A program made the position numbers and the translations under genes. Positions 13,808-22,642 of a DNA stretch of 44,038 bases are shown in pieces. This stretch comes from Porticoccaceae bacterium. GTDB lineage: Bacteria; Pseudomonadota; Gammaproteobacteria; Pseudomonadales; Porticoccaceae. The stretch lies in contig JAQWIR010000018.1 of the NCBI GenBank assembly GCA_029248755.1, forward strand, positions 1-44,038, read 5' to 3'. Positions within the stretch are counted from its first letter, which is position 1. Every line of letters starts with the position of its first letter. Below the pieces are notes generated by a model. The model was given only the letters and a program-made list of their open reading frames with translations, did not search any database and was not told where the DNA came from.

Positions 13808-16060
13808 ATGTCTAAGCAAATGCCTAAAAATCAACCCAATACAAGCATTGCCTATCAACAACACAGTGATGAAATAGATCTACGTCACTTGATTGCTATG
13901 TTTCTTGATGGTCGATATATTATTGCTGGCGTAATGGCGATAGCCTTTTCGTTAGCCTTGTTTTATGTGCTTTTAGCGACCCCTATTTTTAAGGCTAATG
14001 GTCTTATTCAGGTTGAAGATAATGCACCTGGGGTTCCCGGCTTAAGCGACATGGCTGATATTTTTGCCACAGAAAGCTCCTCTGCTACTGAATTGCATGT
14101 GATCAAGTCGCGACTGGTATTGGGTCGAGTAGTGGATGAATTGGGCCTTACGGTTGATATTGAACCTATTTATACGCCTATTTTTGGTAAGTTAAAGGCT
14201 AGGGGTGCCGTACCCTATCAGTTGTCTTCAGCGCCTTTTGGTCTATCTGGTTATGCGGTGGGTGGTGAGGTGGTTGATATTGCCGAGCTTTCGGTACCGG
14301 ATTATTTGTTTGGTCAAAAGCTAACCCTTATTGCAGAGGGTAATAAGCAATTTAGTTTATGGTATGAGGATCGTCTTTTAGTCAAAGGCGCTTTGGGTGA
14401 AACGGTTTCCAGTGATGATAACAAAGTAGATATCAGAGTGCTGGAGCTATATGCCGAACAGGGCGCTGAATTTACTCTTATTAAATCCGGTCGCCTGACT
14501 AAGGTTTTAAATTTACAAAAGCAGATTGGTGTTTCTGAAAAGGGCAAAGATACAGGCATTATTGAGATATCCCTAGAAGGTTCTAGCGCCTATCAAATAG
14601 CTAAAATTGTGGACTCAGTATCTGCAAATTATTATTTGCAAAATGTTCAGCGCATGGCGGCTGAAGCAGAAAATAGTTTAGACTTTTTAGATCAGCAAAT
14701 CCCACGAATTCAGCAAGAATTAATTGACTCAGAAGAAGCGCTTAATGACTATCGTAGTGAGCGTACTTCAGTAGACTTGTCCTTAGAAGCGCAGGCAGCA
14801 TTAGATAGCCTAGTGCAGATTGAGGCGGATATAAGCACCATGGCTATAAATGAAGCGGATATATCTCGACGCTTTACGCCACAGCACCCTAACTATATAT
14901 CCTTTAAGCGTCAGCAAAGTAATCTGTTAAGTCAGCGGGAAAAGCTTGGTCGAAAATTAGAGGCATTGCCTGATACGCAAAAAAGAATACTTCGCCTTAA
15001 GCGTAATTTTGAAGTCAATCAGGCAATCTTTTTAGCTTTGCAAAATAAACGTCAAGAGCTCTCAATTCTTAAAGCAAGCACTGTAGGTAATGTGCGCATT
15101 TTGGATAAAGCCGAAGTTATGCCGTATACAGTTGCACCCAAAAAAGGCCTTATCTTGGTTCTGTCTTTACTTTTAGGTGGAATGCTTGGAGTGATTATTG
15201 TTGCTCTGCAGCATTTTTTAAAAGCAGGTGTTTCAGACCCGAAGGTATTCACTGATAACGGTATTATGGTTCATGCCACAATTCCTCATTCTGAAAATGA
15301 AGATTCCTACAAAGAGCCAAAAGAATTTTTAAAGCGCTACAAAGAGCGAAAAAATCCGAAAAAGCCAAAATCACATCAATCACTATTAGCTCATGATCAT
15401 CCAGCAGACCTATCCATTGAAGCTCTGCGTAGCCTTAGAACCTCCTTGCATTTTTCCATGCTAGATGCGGAAAATCACGTGGTTATGATGAGTAGTGCTA
15501 GTCCTGGAGTAGGTAAATCCTTTGTATCTTCTAATTTGGGAGCCGTTATAGCTCAAACCGGTCAGCGTGTTTTAGTAATTGATGCTGATATGCGTAAAGG
15601 CTACCTGCATAAACGCTTTGGTTTTGATCCAGATCAAGGGCTATCAGAGATTTTGGCCGGGACGTTAGATGCCAAGCAGGCGGTTAAATCAACCATTGTG
15701 AAAGGCTTAGACCTTTTAACTCGAGGAGCGATTCCAACAAACCCATCTGAATTGTTAATGAGCGCCCAGTTCCAGTCTTTGATAACAGACCTTGCATCAG
15801 GCTATGATTTAATTATTTTTGATACCCCCCCCATTTTGGCGGTAACTGATGCATCAATTGTTGGCGCCTACTGCGGCACTTCATTAATGGTGGCGCGATT
15901 TGAGTCCTGCTCTCTTAAAGAGGTAATTGCTGCCAATCATCGTTTTGATTTAGCAGGTGTGGACATCAAAGGTATTGTATTTAATGCAGTAGAGAAAAAA
16001 GCCAGTAGCTACTATTATGATTATGGGTACTATAATTATGAATATAAAGCAGAAGACTAG
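13808..16060 (+). CDS. wzc: Wzc-type polysaccharide co-polymerase and BY-kinase
   Basis: An inner-membrane autokinase that controls polymer length and export with Wza and Wzb. The N-terminal Wzz domain includes TM1 at about residues 38-58. A long periplasmic coiled-coil part (about 280-400) and TM2 at about 440-465 follow. The cytoplasmic BY-kinase domain has Walker A SPGVGKS (Lys570), Walker A' VIDADMRKG (Asp592, Asp594) and Walker B IIFDTPP (Asp672). The C-terminus has a tyrosine cluster of eight Tyr in its last 16 residues, the autophosphorylation site removed by Wzb. Length 750 is close to E. coli Wzc (720). The gene starts 71 bases after wza. Confidence 0.96.
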   Translation: MSKQMPKNQPNTSIAYQQHSDEIDLRHLIAMFLDGRYIIAGVMAIAFSLALFYVLLATPIFKANGLIQVEDNAPGVPGLSDMADIFATESSSATELHVIKSRLVLGRVVDELGLTVDIEPIYTPIFGKLKARGAVPYQLSSAPFGLSGYAVGGEVVDIAELSVPDYLFGQKLTLIAEGNKQFSLWYEDRLLVKGALGETVSSDDNKVDIRVLELYAEQGAEFTLIKSGRLTKVLNLQKQIGVSEKGKDTGIIEISLEGSSAYQIAKIVDSVSANYYLQNVQRMAAEAENSLDFLDQQIPRIQQELIDSEEALNDYRSERTSVDLSLEAQAALDSLVQIEADISTMAINEADISRRFTPQHPNYISFKRQQSNLLSQREKLGRKLEALPDTQKRILRLKRNFEVNQAIFLALQNKRQELSILKASTVGNVRILDKAEVMPYTVAPKKGLILVLSLLLGGMLGVIIVALQHFLKAGVSDPKVFTDNGIMVHATIPHSENEDSYKEPKEFLKRYKERKNPKKPKSHQSLLAHDHPADLSIEALRSLRTSLHFSMLDAENHVVMMSSASPGVGKSFVSSNLGAVIAQTGQRVLVIDADMRKGYLHKRFGFDPDQGLSEILAGTLDAKQAVKSTIVKGLDLLTRGAIPTNPSELLMSAQFQSLITDLASGYDLIIFDTPPILAVTDASIVGAYCGTSLMVARFESCSLKEVIAANHRFDLAGVDIKGIVFNAVEKKASSYYYDYGYYNYEYKAED

Positions 16061-16180
16061 TTCCTGTCTGTGAGGTCTTAATAACAGGCATCCACTTTTT
16101 TATGGATATACCTACTATATATAAATGGATCTTAATTAGTTTCTAGTTATAGCGACAAGCAGTTTGCACATGGAGGTGCT

Positions 16181-17140
16181 ATGCAAAAAATAATTCAAAA
16201 TCAAGCTATTCAACCTTATGACGACGAAATTGACTTAAGAGAGTTGTTCTCAGTCCTTTGGTCTTCGAGGCTTTTAATACTTCTAATAAGCCTAACCTTT
16301 ACTTCGGTTTCGTTAGTTTATGCCTTAATTACCCCCAATCAATATCAAGCAACCACTCTTTTGGCGCCAGCACAACAGAATACTGGTAGTATTTCATCGG
16401 CATTGAGTCAGTTTGGTGGTCTGGCTTCATTGGCAGGGATCAGTCTCGGTGACGGCCAAGATGAAGATACACGCATTGCTCTTGAGGTGATGCAGTCTAG
16501 AAGCTTTATTGAGCAGTTTATCAAACAGTCAGGCATAGTTGTTGAAATTATGGCGGCAAAAAGTTGGGATATAGATGCCAAGCGCTTGGTGATTGACAAA
16601 AATATATTTGATACACAGACTAGGCGATGGACCAGAACGCCGCCACCGGGAAGAGAGGCCAACCCAAGTAGCTGGGAAGCCTATAAGGTTTTTTCAGAGG
16701 ATATGCTCTCAGTCTCTGAGGATAAAAAAACAGGATTAGTAACATTGAGTATTGAGTATTTTTCACCCTATATGGCAAAACAATGGGTTGAAAACTATAT
16801 TTTGGCGATAAATTTGTATCTTCAAGAGAGAAAGCTGGAGCGCATTGAAAAAAATATTAAGTACTTGAAAGAACAAATAACTACAACCTCTGTTGTAGAA
16901 ATGCGGGAAATATTTTTTACTTTAATCGAAGAACAAATAAAGAGTAAAATGCTGGTAGAGGCAAGCCCAGAATATGCTTTTACAGTTGTTGGTGAAGTTA
17001 TGTTGCCGGAAGAGAAATCACAGCCTAAGCGGGCGCTAATCGTCGTGCTGGGGATGCTTTTGGGCGCAATACTATCAATATGTTTGGTATTGTTAAGGTA
17101 TTATTGGTTTAATAATAATGCACAAATAAATAACTCTTAA
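16181..17140 (+). CDS. wzz: Wzz-family chain-length determinant
   Basis: A second polysaccharide co-polymerase, without a kinase domain. It has a DDEIDLRELFSVLW cytoplasmic start, TM1 at about residues 30-50, a periplasmic domain of about 220 residues with a long helix near 215-260, the Pro-rich PEEKSQPKRAL motif just before TM2, and TM2 at about 282-303. Proteins of this type set the modal length of Wzy-made polymer. With 319 residues it is typical. The GGAGGT site 6 bases before the ATG is strong. Having both Wzc and Wzz suggests either two polymers (capsule and O-antigen-like) or two length classes; the window has only one Wzy. Confidence 0.88.
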   Translation: MQKIIQNQAIQPYDDEIDLRELFSVLWSSRLLILLISLTFTSVSLVYALITPNQYQATTLLAPAQQNTGSISSALSQFGGLASLAGISLGDGQDEDTRIALEVMQSRSFIEQFIKQSGIVVEIMAAKSWDIDAKRLVIDKNIFDTQTRRWTRTPPPGREANPSSWEAYKVFSEDMLSVSEDKKTGLVTLSIEYFSPYMAKQWVENYILAINLYLQERKLERIEKNIKYLKEQITTTSVVEMREIFFTLIEEQIKSKMLVEASPEYAFTVVGEVMLPEEKSQPKRALIVVLGMLLGAILSICLVLLRYYWFNNNAQINNS

Positions 17141-17153
17141 TAAGGGCCTTATT

Positions 17154-18257
17154 TTGAAATTAATATTATCAGACAGAGAGCTAGGTAAGCTTTTCATAAT
17201 GATGATGTTGGCTGCTTTTTTGTTTGGAGTCGCTGGCTTGGTTGGTATGTTGGTTATGCAATGGGTGACGCGCCAACGCTACGCCAAAGAAGATCATGAA
17301 AAGCATGGTATATCCCAGGTCAATGCCTCTCGCCTGGGGGGTGCGGTTATTATTGGTCTATGTTTATGTTTTCTTATGTTTAAATTCGTTTCAGGCCATG
17401 ATTTTGATAATGCTGGGCCCTTGGGGATTCAACTATGGGCTTGGATGGCCTTCCTGTCAAGTAGTCTGCTTGGATTGGTGGAGGATATAGATAACGATCT
17501 GCTATCGCCTCAACTGCGCTTGATGATGCTAGGTCTTTTTTTTGGGCTGACCCTAATTATTTGGCCTGAGGTAATACCTAACAAAACTGGTTATGAAATT
17601 ATCGATATGATTATGTCACAGCCTATTTTGGGTTGGACTATCGCTGTAGTTTTTAGTGTTGGTTTTATTAATGCGATTAATATGGCCGATGGTGCCAACG
17701 GCCTAGTGCCAGGGATAGTTTTTATTGCCGCATTAATTTATAGCTCGGTAATAGGGGCACTTGTATGGGAAATTCTAAGTATAGTTACCGGTGTTTTTCT
17801 ATTATTCAATGTCATTTCTGGGCGCTTATTCTTGGGTGATGCTGGGGCCTATGGCCTTGGTGCAGCATTGGTGCTAGCGGGCTTCCATTCTGTGAATGCA
17901 GGTTACATTGGAATTGAATTTGCTGCGGTGATGATGTGTTACCCCTGTTTAGAGGTTATTATTTCAATGGCCCGGCGAAAGATAGCAGGGCGTTCAATGT
18001 TTAAGCCGGATAATTATCACCTACATAATTATATTCATGAGCGACTAAAGGTAAATAGCAGGTCGCGGGTCGCAGCTAATTCTTTGACAGGTCTGTTAAT
18101 TGCCGGTTCTAGTACAGGGCTGGCCTTTATCGGCCTTCACTGGAACCTTCTCTCGGCTACTGACAAGAATTGGGGTTGGGTTTTTTGCGGACAGGTCGCT
18201 ATTTATTTGCTAGTGTACTTAAAATTAAGTCGCGTCCAAAAAACAACTGCCATCTAA
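17154..18257 (+). CDS. WecA/MraY-family undecaprenyl-phosphate HexNAc-1-P transferase
   Basis: An integral membrane enzyme that starts repeat units by moving a HexNAc-1-phosphate from a UDP-sugar to undecaprenyl phosphate. About 10-11 hydrophobic segments are visible. The PNPT-family signatures are present: an Asp-containing loop around LVEDIDNDLLS (about 108), the magnesium site NAINMADGANG (Asn173 to Gly183) and FLGDAGAYGLG (Asp229), and the HLHNYIHERL cytoplasmic His motif. The start is TTG 17154 with AAGGG 8 bases upstream. It is the only initiating transferase in the window, so polymer synthesis probably begins here. The exact sugar (GlcNAc, QuiNAc, FucNAc or GalNAc) cannot be told. Confidence 0.9.
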   Translation: MKLILSDRELGKLFIMMMLAAFLFGVAGLVGMLVMQWVTRQRYAKEDHEKHGISQVNASRLGGAVIIGLCLCFLMFKFVSGHDFDNAGPLGIQLWAWMAFLSSSLLGLVEDIDNDLLSPQLRLMMLGLFFGLTLIIWPEVIPNKTGYEIIDMIMSQPILGWTIAVVFSVGFINAINMADGANGLVPGIVFIAALIYSSVIGALVWEILSIVTGVFLLFNVISGRLFLGDAGAYGLGAALVLAGFHSVNAGYIGIEFAAVMMCYPCLEVIISMARRKIAGRSMFKPDNYHLHNYIHERLKVNSRSRVAANSLTGLLIAGSSTGLAFIGLHWNLLSATDKNWGWVFCGQVAIYLLVYLKLSRVQKTTAI

Positions 18258-18366
18258 CTTCATGCATAAGACAATGTAAATTTTACTGTAATTCGTCAAT
18301 ATATATATGTCTTTCTCTTTCTTTATCTACCTATCCCTATATTTATAGTCATCTGTTACTTAATTT

Positions 18367-18384
18367 CTAGTACTAAAGTACTAG
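18367..18384. promoter_or_regulatory. Perfect inverted repeat, operator-like
   Basis: CTAGTACT and its exact reverse complement AGTACTAG are separated by AA. It is 46 bases upstream of the candidate -35, a spacing suited to an activator or a second repressor site. No T-run follows, so it is not a terminator. Confidence 0.55.
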
Positions 18385-18429
18385 TTACATAAGTGGATTA
18401 TTTTGAGATAATATTAAGAATAAAATAGT

Positions 18430-18457
18430 TTGTTCAATTTGTGAACAGTACTATAAT
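18430..18457 (+). promoter_or_regulatory. Candidate promoter overlapped by a palindrome
   Basis: TATAAT (18452-18457) is a perfect -10; TTGTTC (18430-18435) is a 3-of-6 -35 with 16-base spacing. A perfect palindrome, TGTTCA - 5 bases - TGAACA (18431-18447), covers the -35 and most of the spacer, where a bound repressor would block RNA polymerase. Autoregulation by the MarR-type protein encoded next is a natural guess. Confidence 0.55.
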
Positions 18458-18513
18458 AACTAGGTTGTAAGGTAAGTATAGAAATATAAAGGCTAGGGAT
18501 AATGTACACTCCC

Positions 18514-18525
18514 TGCGGTAGCCTG
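18514..18525 (+). promoter_or_regulatory. ops-like RfaH recruitment element
   Basis: TGCGGTAGCCTG matches the E. coli ops sequence GGCGGTAGCGTG at 10 of 12 positions. It keeps the GCGGTAGC core that can form the small GC/GC hairpin with a GGTA loop, and the TG end where polymerase pauses. It lies about 50 bases after the predicted transcription start and 37 bases before the regulator's start codon, the usual 5' leader position. The locus encodes its own RfaH. Confidence 0.6.
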
Positions 18526-18561
18526 CCCAAGTATTTTTCACTGTAACTATAAGAAATAATA

Positions 18562-18894
18562 TTGATCACTTTATCCAAACAAGAGCTTGAGCTAAAGCTG
18601 CTTAAGTTTCTAGAGAAAAATCCTAGTATCACTCAGCGTCAGCTTGCTAAAGAGCTAGGCGTAAGCCTTGGTAAGACTCATTATTTAATAAACTCACTAG
18701 TTAAAGTGGGTTGGGTTAAGTTAGATAATTTTAGGCGCTCAGATAATAAAATGGGTTATATGTATCTTTTGACTCCCGCTGGAATGGCCGAAAAAACTAA
18801 TATTACAAGGCGTTATTTAATCCGCAAAGAAACTGAGTATCAGCAGTTAAAGTACGAAATAGAACAGTTAAAAACGGAAGTAGAAAACTTTTGA
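18562..18894 (+). CDS. MarR-type EPS-associated transcriptional regulator
   Basis: A 110-residue winged-helix protein. The HTH is at about residues 20-60 (ITQRQLAKELGVSLGKTHYLI), the wing at about 55-75, and a C-terminal helix is rich in Glu, Lys and Leu (from about 85, likely coiled coil). It matches the small MarR-like regulators found inside exopolysaccharide loci (EPS-associated family, TIGR04176). The start must be TTG 18562 or a rarer codon, because a stop lies four codons upstream and no ATG occurs before the HTH. The ribosome binding site is weak, so expression may be low. The palindrome over its own promoter suggests self-repression. Confidence 0.85.
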   Translation: MITLSKQELELKLLKFLEKNPSITQRQLAKELGVSLGKTHYLINSLVKVGWVKLDNFRRSDNKMGYMYLLTPAGMAEKTNITRRYLIRKETEYQQLKYEIEQLKTEVENF

Positions 18895-18931
18895 TCTATT
18901 TATATTGCAATAAGATGGCGCCAAAAACTTT

Positions 18932-19918
18932 ATGATGACTAATCACATTTATGCCATTGGTGCCGCGCTAGTTGATACTGAAGTTTCTGTATCAAATACT
19001 TTTTTGCATAATCAAGCTATTGAGAAGGGCATAATGACTTTGGTTGATCAGTCACGGCAAGCAGAAGTACTAACAGCCTTGAATAACCAACAAGCAAAGT
19101 TGCAGCGTCAAAGTGGCGGTTCAGCCTGTAACTCCGTTGTTGCTGCATCTCATTTGGGGGCTAAAGCTTGTTTTGGCGGCAAGGTAGCTGATGATGCTGA
19201 TGGAGTGCTATTTGCCCATGATTTAGCACAGGCTAATGTTACATTCTATTCTGCAAAAGCGAACTTGGGTGTAACGGGTAAATGCCTGGTGATGATCACC
19301 GATGATGCTGAGCGCACCATGAATACCTATTTGGGTGTTAGTGACTCATTTTCAGTGGATGAGATTGATCACAATGCTCTAGTAAGTTCTGAGTGGTTTT
19401 ATATTGAAGGCTATTTGCAAACGGATGATAGGCGCACCAACGTTGTAAAAGCAGCCGTAGATAATGCCAAGCAGCATGGCGTTAAAGTGGCTATAAGCCT
19501 TTCAGATCCTTTTGTTGCTCAAATATTCTCAAACAATTTACACCGCATTATCGGTGAAGGCGTCGATTTAATTTTTTGTAATAAAGATGAGGCGCTGGCC
19601 TTTACTAATACAGACAGTACTGAAGCTGCGGCAGAAAAGTTAAAGGCCTACACAAAAACCTTTGCTATTACCGATGGCGCCAATGGTGCGTTAGTTTTTG
19701 ATGGGCAAGTTTTATTTAAAGTCCCAGCAGAAAAAGCCAAAGCCATAGATACCAATGGGGCGGGGGATATGTTTGCAGGAACTTTTTTATACGCAATTAC
19801 TGCAGGCAAAGACTATCAATGGGCGGCACAACTAGCCAATAAAGCTGCGGCAATGGTGGTTGAACGTTTTGGGCCAAGATTAGAAGCAGCTGACTTTAAA
19901 AAGCTAAAGGCAAGCTAG
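18932..19918 (+). CDS. PfkB-family kinase, adenosine kinase-like
   Basis: A 328-residue ribokinase/PfkB-fold kinase. Signature 1 includes GGSACNSVVAASHLGA (about 62-77); signature 2 is DTNGAGDMFAG with the catalytic base Asp279 and the anion hole GAGD. The N-terminus IYAIGAALVDTEV fits the adenosine kinase-like subgroup common in proteobacteria. The substrate is a nucleoside or sugar and is not certain. The gene follows the EPS regulator by 37 bases and precedes glmS by 94, so it is probably co-transcribed, but it has no obvious role in polymer synthesis. Confidence 0.82.
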   Translation: MMTNHIYAIGAALVDTEVSVSNTFLHNQAIEKGIMTLVDQSRQAEVLTALNNQQAKLQRQSGGSACNSVVAASHLGAKACFGGKVADDADGVLFAHDLAQANVTFYSAKANLGVTGKCLVMITDDAERTMNTYLGVSDSFSVDEIDHNALVSSEWFYIEGYLQTDDRRTNVVKAAVDNAKQHGVKVAISLSDPFVAQIFSNNLHRIIGEGVDLIFCNKDEALAFTNTDSTEAAAEKLKAYTKTFAITDGANGALVFDGQVLFKVPAEKAKAIDTNGAGDMFAGTFLYAITAGKDYQWAAQLANKAAAMVVERFGPRLEAADFKKLKAS

Positions 19919-20012
19919 GCCATAAAAATTGAACAAAATCAGATAAAAAAAGTCTGATAAAGCAACTTAAATAGAATCAACCAAAAGAAACAAATTAAAG
20001 AAGCCAGTCACT

Positions 20013-21845
20013 ATGTGCGGAATTGTAGGTGCGGTTGCAGAGCGACCGATTACAGAAATTTTAATTGAAGGTCTAAAGCGTCTTGAATACAGAGGTTATG
20101 ATTCTGCCGGACTTGCCGTGCTTAATCGAGAAGGTAAAACAACCTGTATTAAGCGTCAGGGTAAAGTCGATTTATTAGCGCAAGCCGTCGATAAGCATGC
20201 GCCCAATGGTACAACAGGTATTGCTCATACCCGCTGGGCTACCCATGGTGCTCCCTCAGAGCGCAATGCCCATCCGCATCAGTCGGGTAGCCGCTTCTCA
20301 GTAGTACACAACGGTATTATTGAAAATCATCAAGGGCTCCGTGAGTCATTAATCGCTGAGGGTTATACCTTTAACTCAGATACAGATACCGAAGTGATTG
20401 TACATCTGATTCATAAGCTTTCGACAGATTATAAAGATCTAAGATCAACCGTATTTGCCGCCACTAAACAGCTAGTAGGCGCCTATGGCATGGTAGTAAG
20501 TGATAGTCAGTCACCCAATGAACTTGTGGTAGCACGCTCAGGTAGTCCTTTAGTGATTGGCTATGGCTTAGGTGAGCACTTTGTCGCCTCTGATCAATTA
20601 GCTCTTTTGCCGGTTACTCGTCGTTTTGCCGTTCTAGAAGAGGGCGATGTAGCACAAATCACTAGAGATGCAGTCAGTATTATTGATGCCTTGGGGGAGC
20701 CGGTTAGGCGCGCCATTGAAGAGTCAGATATTACAGCCGAAGCCAGTGGTAAGGCAGGCTATAAGCACTATATGCTCAAGGAGATTTTTGAGCAACCAGA
20801 AGCCATTCGCAGAACATTACAAGACCGAATTATTGATGGTAATGTAGCAGACGATGCATTTGGTAATGGCTCGCTAGAGCTGTTTAAAGATATAAAGCAT
20901 GTTCAGATAGTTGCCTGTGGTACCAGCTATAATGCCGGTATGGTAGCCCGCTACTGGATAGAGCAAACTGTAGGCATTAGTTGCAGTGTAGAGATTGCCT
21001 CAGAGTTTAGATACAGAGAATCCTTTGTACATAAAGACTCATTATTAGTTACCCTCTCACAGTCGGGTGAGACGGCCGATACTTTAGCTGCCCTTAGATT
21101 AGCCAAATCATTAGGCTATTCAACCTCATTAACCATCTGTAATGTAGAAACCTCCAGCTTGGTAAGAGAATCTGACCTGGTCTATCTGATGAAGGCCGGT
21201 CCAGAGATAGGTGTGGCCTCAACCAAAGCCTTTACCGTTCAGCTGGCGGCCATGTTATTGCTCTCAAAAGCCCTGTGTGAGGCCAAAAATATTAACCAAG
21301 AATTTTGCGAAGAAGCGGGCCAAGCATTAAATGCTCTTCCAGCACAGATGGAGCGTGCCTTTAGCCTAGAGCAGCCGATTAAAGCGCTTGCCGAGCAGTT
21401 TGCTGACAAACAGCATGCGCTATTTTTAGGCCGTGGTGATCAGTATCCTGTTGCTATGGAAGGGGCGCTAAAGCTTAAAGAGATTTCCTATATTCATGCC
21501 GAAGCCTATGCCGCAGGTGAGCTAAAACACGGCCCGCTAGCGCTTATAGATGCCGATATGCCAGTGGTAGTGGTTGCCCCTGATAATGTTTTGCTAGATA
21601 AGCTAAAGTCCAATATCGAAGAGGTAAGGGCGCGTGGATCTGTGATGTATGTATTTGCCGATAGCGATGATCATTTTGAATCAGCACCCGGTTTAGATGT
21701 GGTGAATATGGCCCATGCTAATCACTTAATTGCACCCATACTGTTTATTATCCCGTTACAGTTTTTGTCTTACTATGTGGCATTGGTGAAGGGGACTGAT
21801 GTGGATCAGCCAAGAAACTTGGCAAAGTCAGTGACGGTAGAGTAA
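20013..21845 (+). CDS. glmS: Glucosamine-fructose-6-phosphate aminotransferase (isomerizing)
   Basis: Makes glucosamine-6-phosphate from fructose-6-phosphate and glutamine, the first step to UDP-GlcNAc for peptidoglycan, LPS and the HexNAc that primes this polymer. MCGIVGA places the nucleophile Cys at the mature N-terminus. The glutaminase domain has RGYDSAG and TRWATHG. Two SIS domains carry [24 protein letters not shown] and the [19 protein letters not shown] blocks. The C-terminus [11 protein letters not shown] is the family ending. Full length at 610 residues. A glmS inside a polysaccharide locus may be an extra copy or the only one; the window cannot tell. Confidence 0.97.
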   Translation: MCGIVGAVAERPITEILIEGLKRLEYRGYDSAGLAVLNREGKTTCIKRQGKVDLLAQAVDKHAPNGTTGIAHTRWATHGAPSERNAHPHQSGSRFSVVHNGIIENHQGLRESLIAEGYTFNSDTDTEVIVHLIHKLSTDYKDLRSTVFAATKQLVGAYGMVVSDSQSPNELVVARSGSPLVIGYGLGEHFVASDQLALLPVTRRFAVLEEGDVAQITRDAVSIIDALGEPVRRAIEESDITAEASGKAGYKHYMLKEIFEQPEAIRRTLQDRIIDGNVADDAFGNGSLELFKDIKHVQIVACGTSYNAGMVARYWIEQTVGISCSVEIASEFRYRESFVHKDSLLVTLSQSGETADTLAALRLAKSLGYSTSLTICNVETSSLVRESDLVYLMKAGPEIGVASTKAFTVQLAAMLLLSKALCEAKNINQEFCEEAGQALNALPAQMERAFSLEQPIKALAEQFADKQHALFLGRGDQYPVAMEGALKLKEISYIHAEAYAAGELKHGPLALIDADMPVVVVAPDNVLLDKLKSNIEEVRARGSVMYVFADSDDHFESAPGLDVVNMAHANHLIAPILFIIPLQFLSYYVALVKGTDVDQPRNLAKSVTVE

Positions 21846-21887
21846 ATTTAAAATCCCTAATCTTAAAAATAATAAAGGATATCAATT

Positions 21888-22301
21888 ATGCTGAAAGACA
21901 AAAATTTAATTCAAATGTTAATTTGGTTTGGCGAGCAAGGCATATTGTTAGTCATTTCCTTAGCGACTATCGGCGCTGCATTAATCGAGGTTGCTCGTAT
22001 TGTTGATGTTATGACAGTTAATTTGAGTGATTTGTTCCTGTTATTTATCTATGCCGAGGTCCTTGGCATGGTGGCGATATTTTATAAGGATCACCGAATT
22101 CCCGTGACCCTTCCCATTATTATTGCAATTACAGCACTTACGCGAATGATTGTTTTGCAAACAAAAGGACTCGAGCCTATCAATATTATTTTCGAAGCCT
22201 CTGGCATATTACTGCTAGCTATTGCAGCTTACATTATGAGTGCAAAAGAAAAGTTGAGCTTGGACAAACTAAAAGCCAAGAAAGCAGCGGGTAAGGTATA
22301 A
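21888..22301 (+). CDS. psiE: PsiE-family phosphate-starvation-inducible membrane protein
   Basis: A 137-residue inner-membrane protein of the PsiE family (PF06146). Four hydrophobic segments lie at about 18-38, 45-65, 72-90 and 96-116, with family-like blocks FLLFIYAEVLGMVAIFY and ALTRMIV. E. coli psiE is induced by phosphate starvation; its biochemical role is unknown. The C-terminal tail is Lys-rich (KLSLDKLKAKKAAGKV) and is echoed just after the stop codon by a diverged second copy. AAAGGAT lies 7 bases before the ATG. It is 42 bases after glmS. Confidence 0.88.
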   Translation: MLKDKNLIQMLIWFGEQGILLVISLATIGAALIEVARIVDVMTVNLSDLFLLFIYAEVLGMVAIFYKDHRIPVTLPIIIAITALTRMIVLQTKGLEPINIIFEASGILLLAIAAYIMSAKEKLSLDKLKAKKAAGKV

Positions 22302-22313
22302 AGCTAACTCAAG

Positions 22314-22367
22314 AAAAAGGTAAGTTTGAATAAGCTCAAAGTAAAGAAAGAAATAGGCAAGGATTAG
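22314..22367 (+). pseudogene. Diverged duplicate of the psiE 3' end
   Basis: After the psiE stop, one frame reads KKVSLNKLKVKKEIGKD and a stop, closely following the psiE ending EKLSLDKLKAKKAAGKV and stop, with an offset of 66 bases. The DNA has diverged mainly at third positions. There is no start codon, so it is a relic of a tandem duplication or of a former longer C-terminus, not a separate gene. Confidence 0.6.
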
Positions 22368-22395
22368 TCTTGTCTAAAGCGAAAAGGAGCTGGTC

Positions 22396-22524
22396 GTGGA
22401 GAGTCTGGGCATCGTGGGTTTCGTTTTCGGGATGATGGGTTTAGTCGCCTTTGTTCGATTAGAAAAGTTAACAAAAACCCTAAAAGAAAAAGGTATTCTC
22501 GAAGAGGATTACAAAAAAGAATAA
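22396..22524 (+). CDS. Small single-span membrane protein, 42 residues
   Basis: A GTG start with AAAGGAG 7 bases upstream. It encodes one hydrophobic helix (IVGFVFGMMGLVAFV, about residues 6-20) and then a charged amphipathic tail with heptad-like Leu spacing (LEKLTKTLKEKGIL). It is probably an inner-membrane protein with a cytoplasmic tail. I do not recognise a named family. The strong ribosome binding site and clean end support a real gene. It lies between psiE and the GDP-mannose hydrolase gene. Confidence 0.65.
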   Translation: MESLGIVGFVFGMMGLVAFVRLEKLTKTLKEKGILEEDYKKE

Positions 22525-22642
22525 TCCTTGCTTAGGATCTATTTGGTTTTAGTGAATAGGTCTTGGTAATCGATAATAGCTCTTATCGTATTTTAAAGGG
22601 TAGTTTTCGGAGTTTCTGGAGTCTATAAAAAAAGAAGATTCA

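Larger units (their letters stand above)
18258..18561 (+). other. Regulatory leader region of the EPS regulator gene
   Basis: 304 bases with no gene, containing in order: a pyrimidine-rich TA stretch (18298-18350); a perfect inverted repeat (18367-18384); a second palindrome overlapping a candidate promoter (18430-18457); and an ops-like element (18514-18525). It is the most densely structured noncoding stretch in the locus. Confidence 0.7.

Noticed and set aside
19938-19958. ATCAGA/TCTGAT inverted repeat before glmS as a terminator or glmS riboswitch
   Set aside because: Only six weak pairs with a 9-base A-rich loop and no T-run; the 94-base gap is too short for a glmS ribozyme core and shows none of its features.
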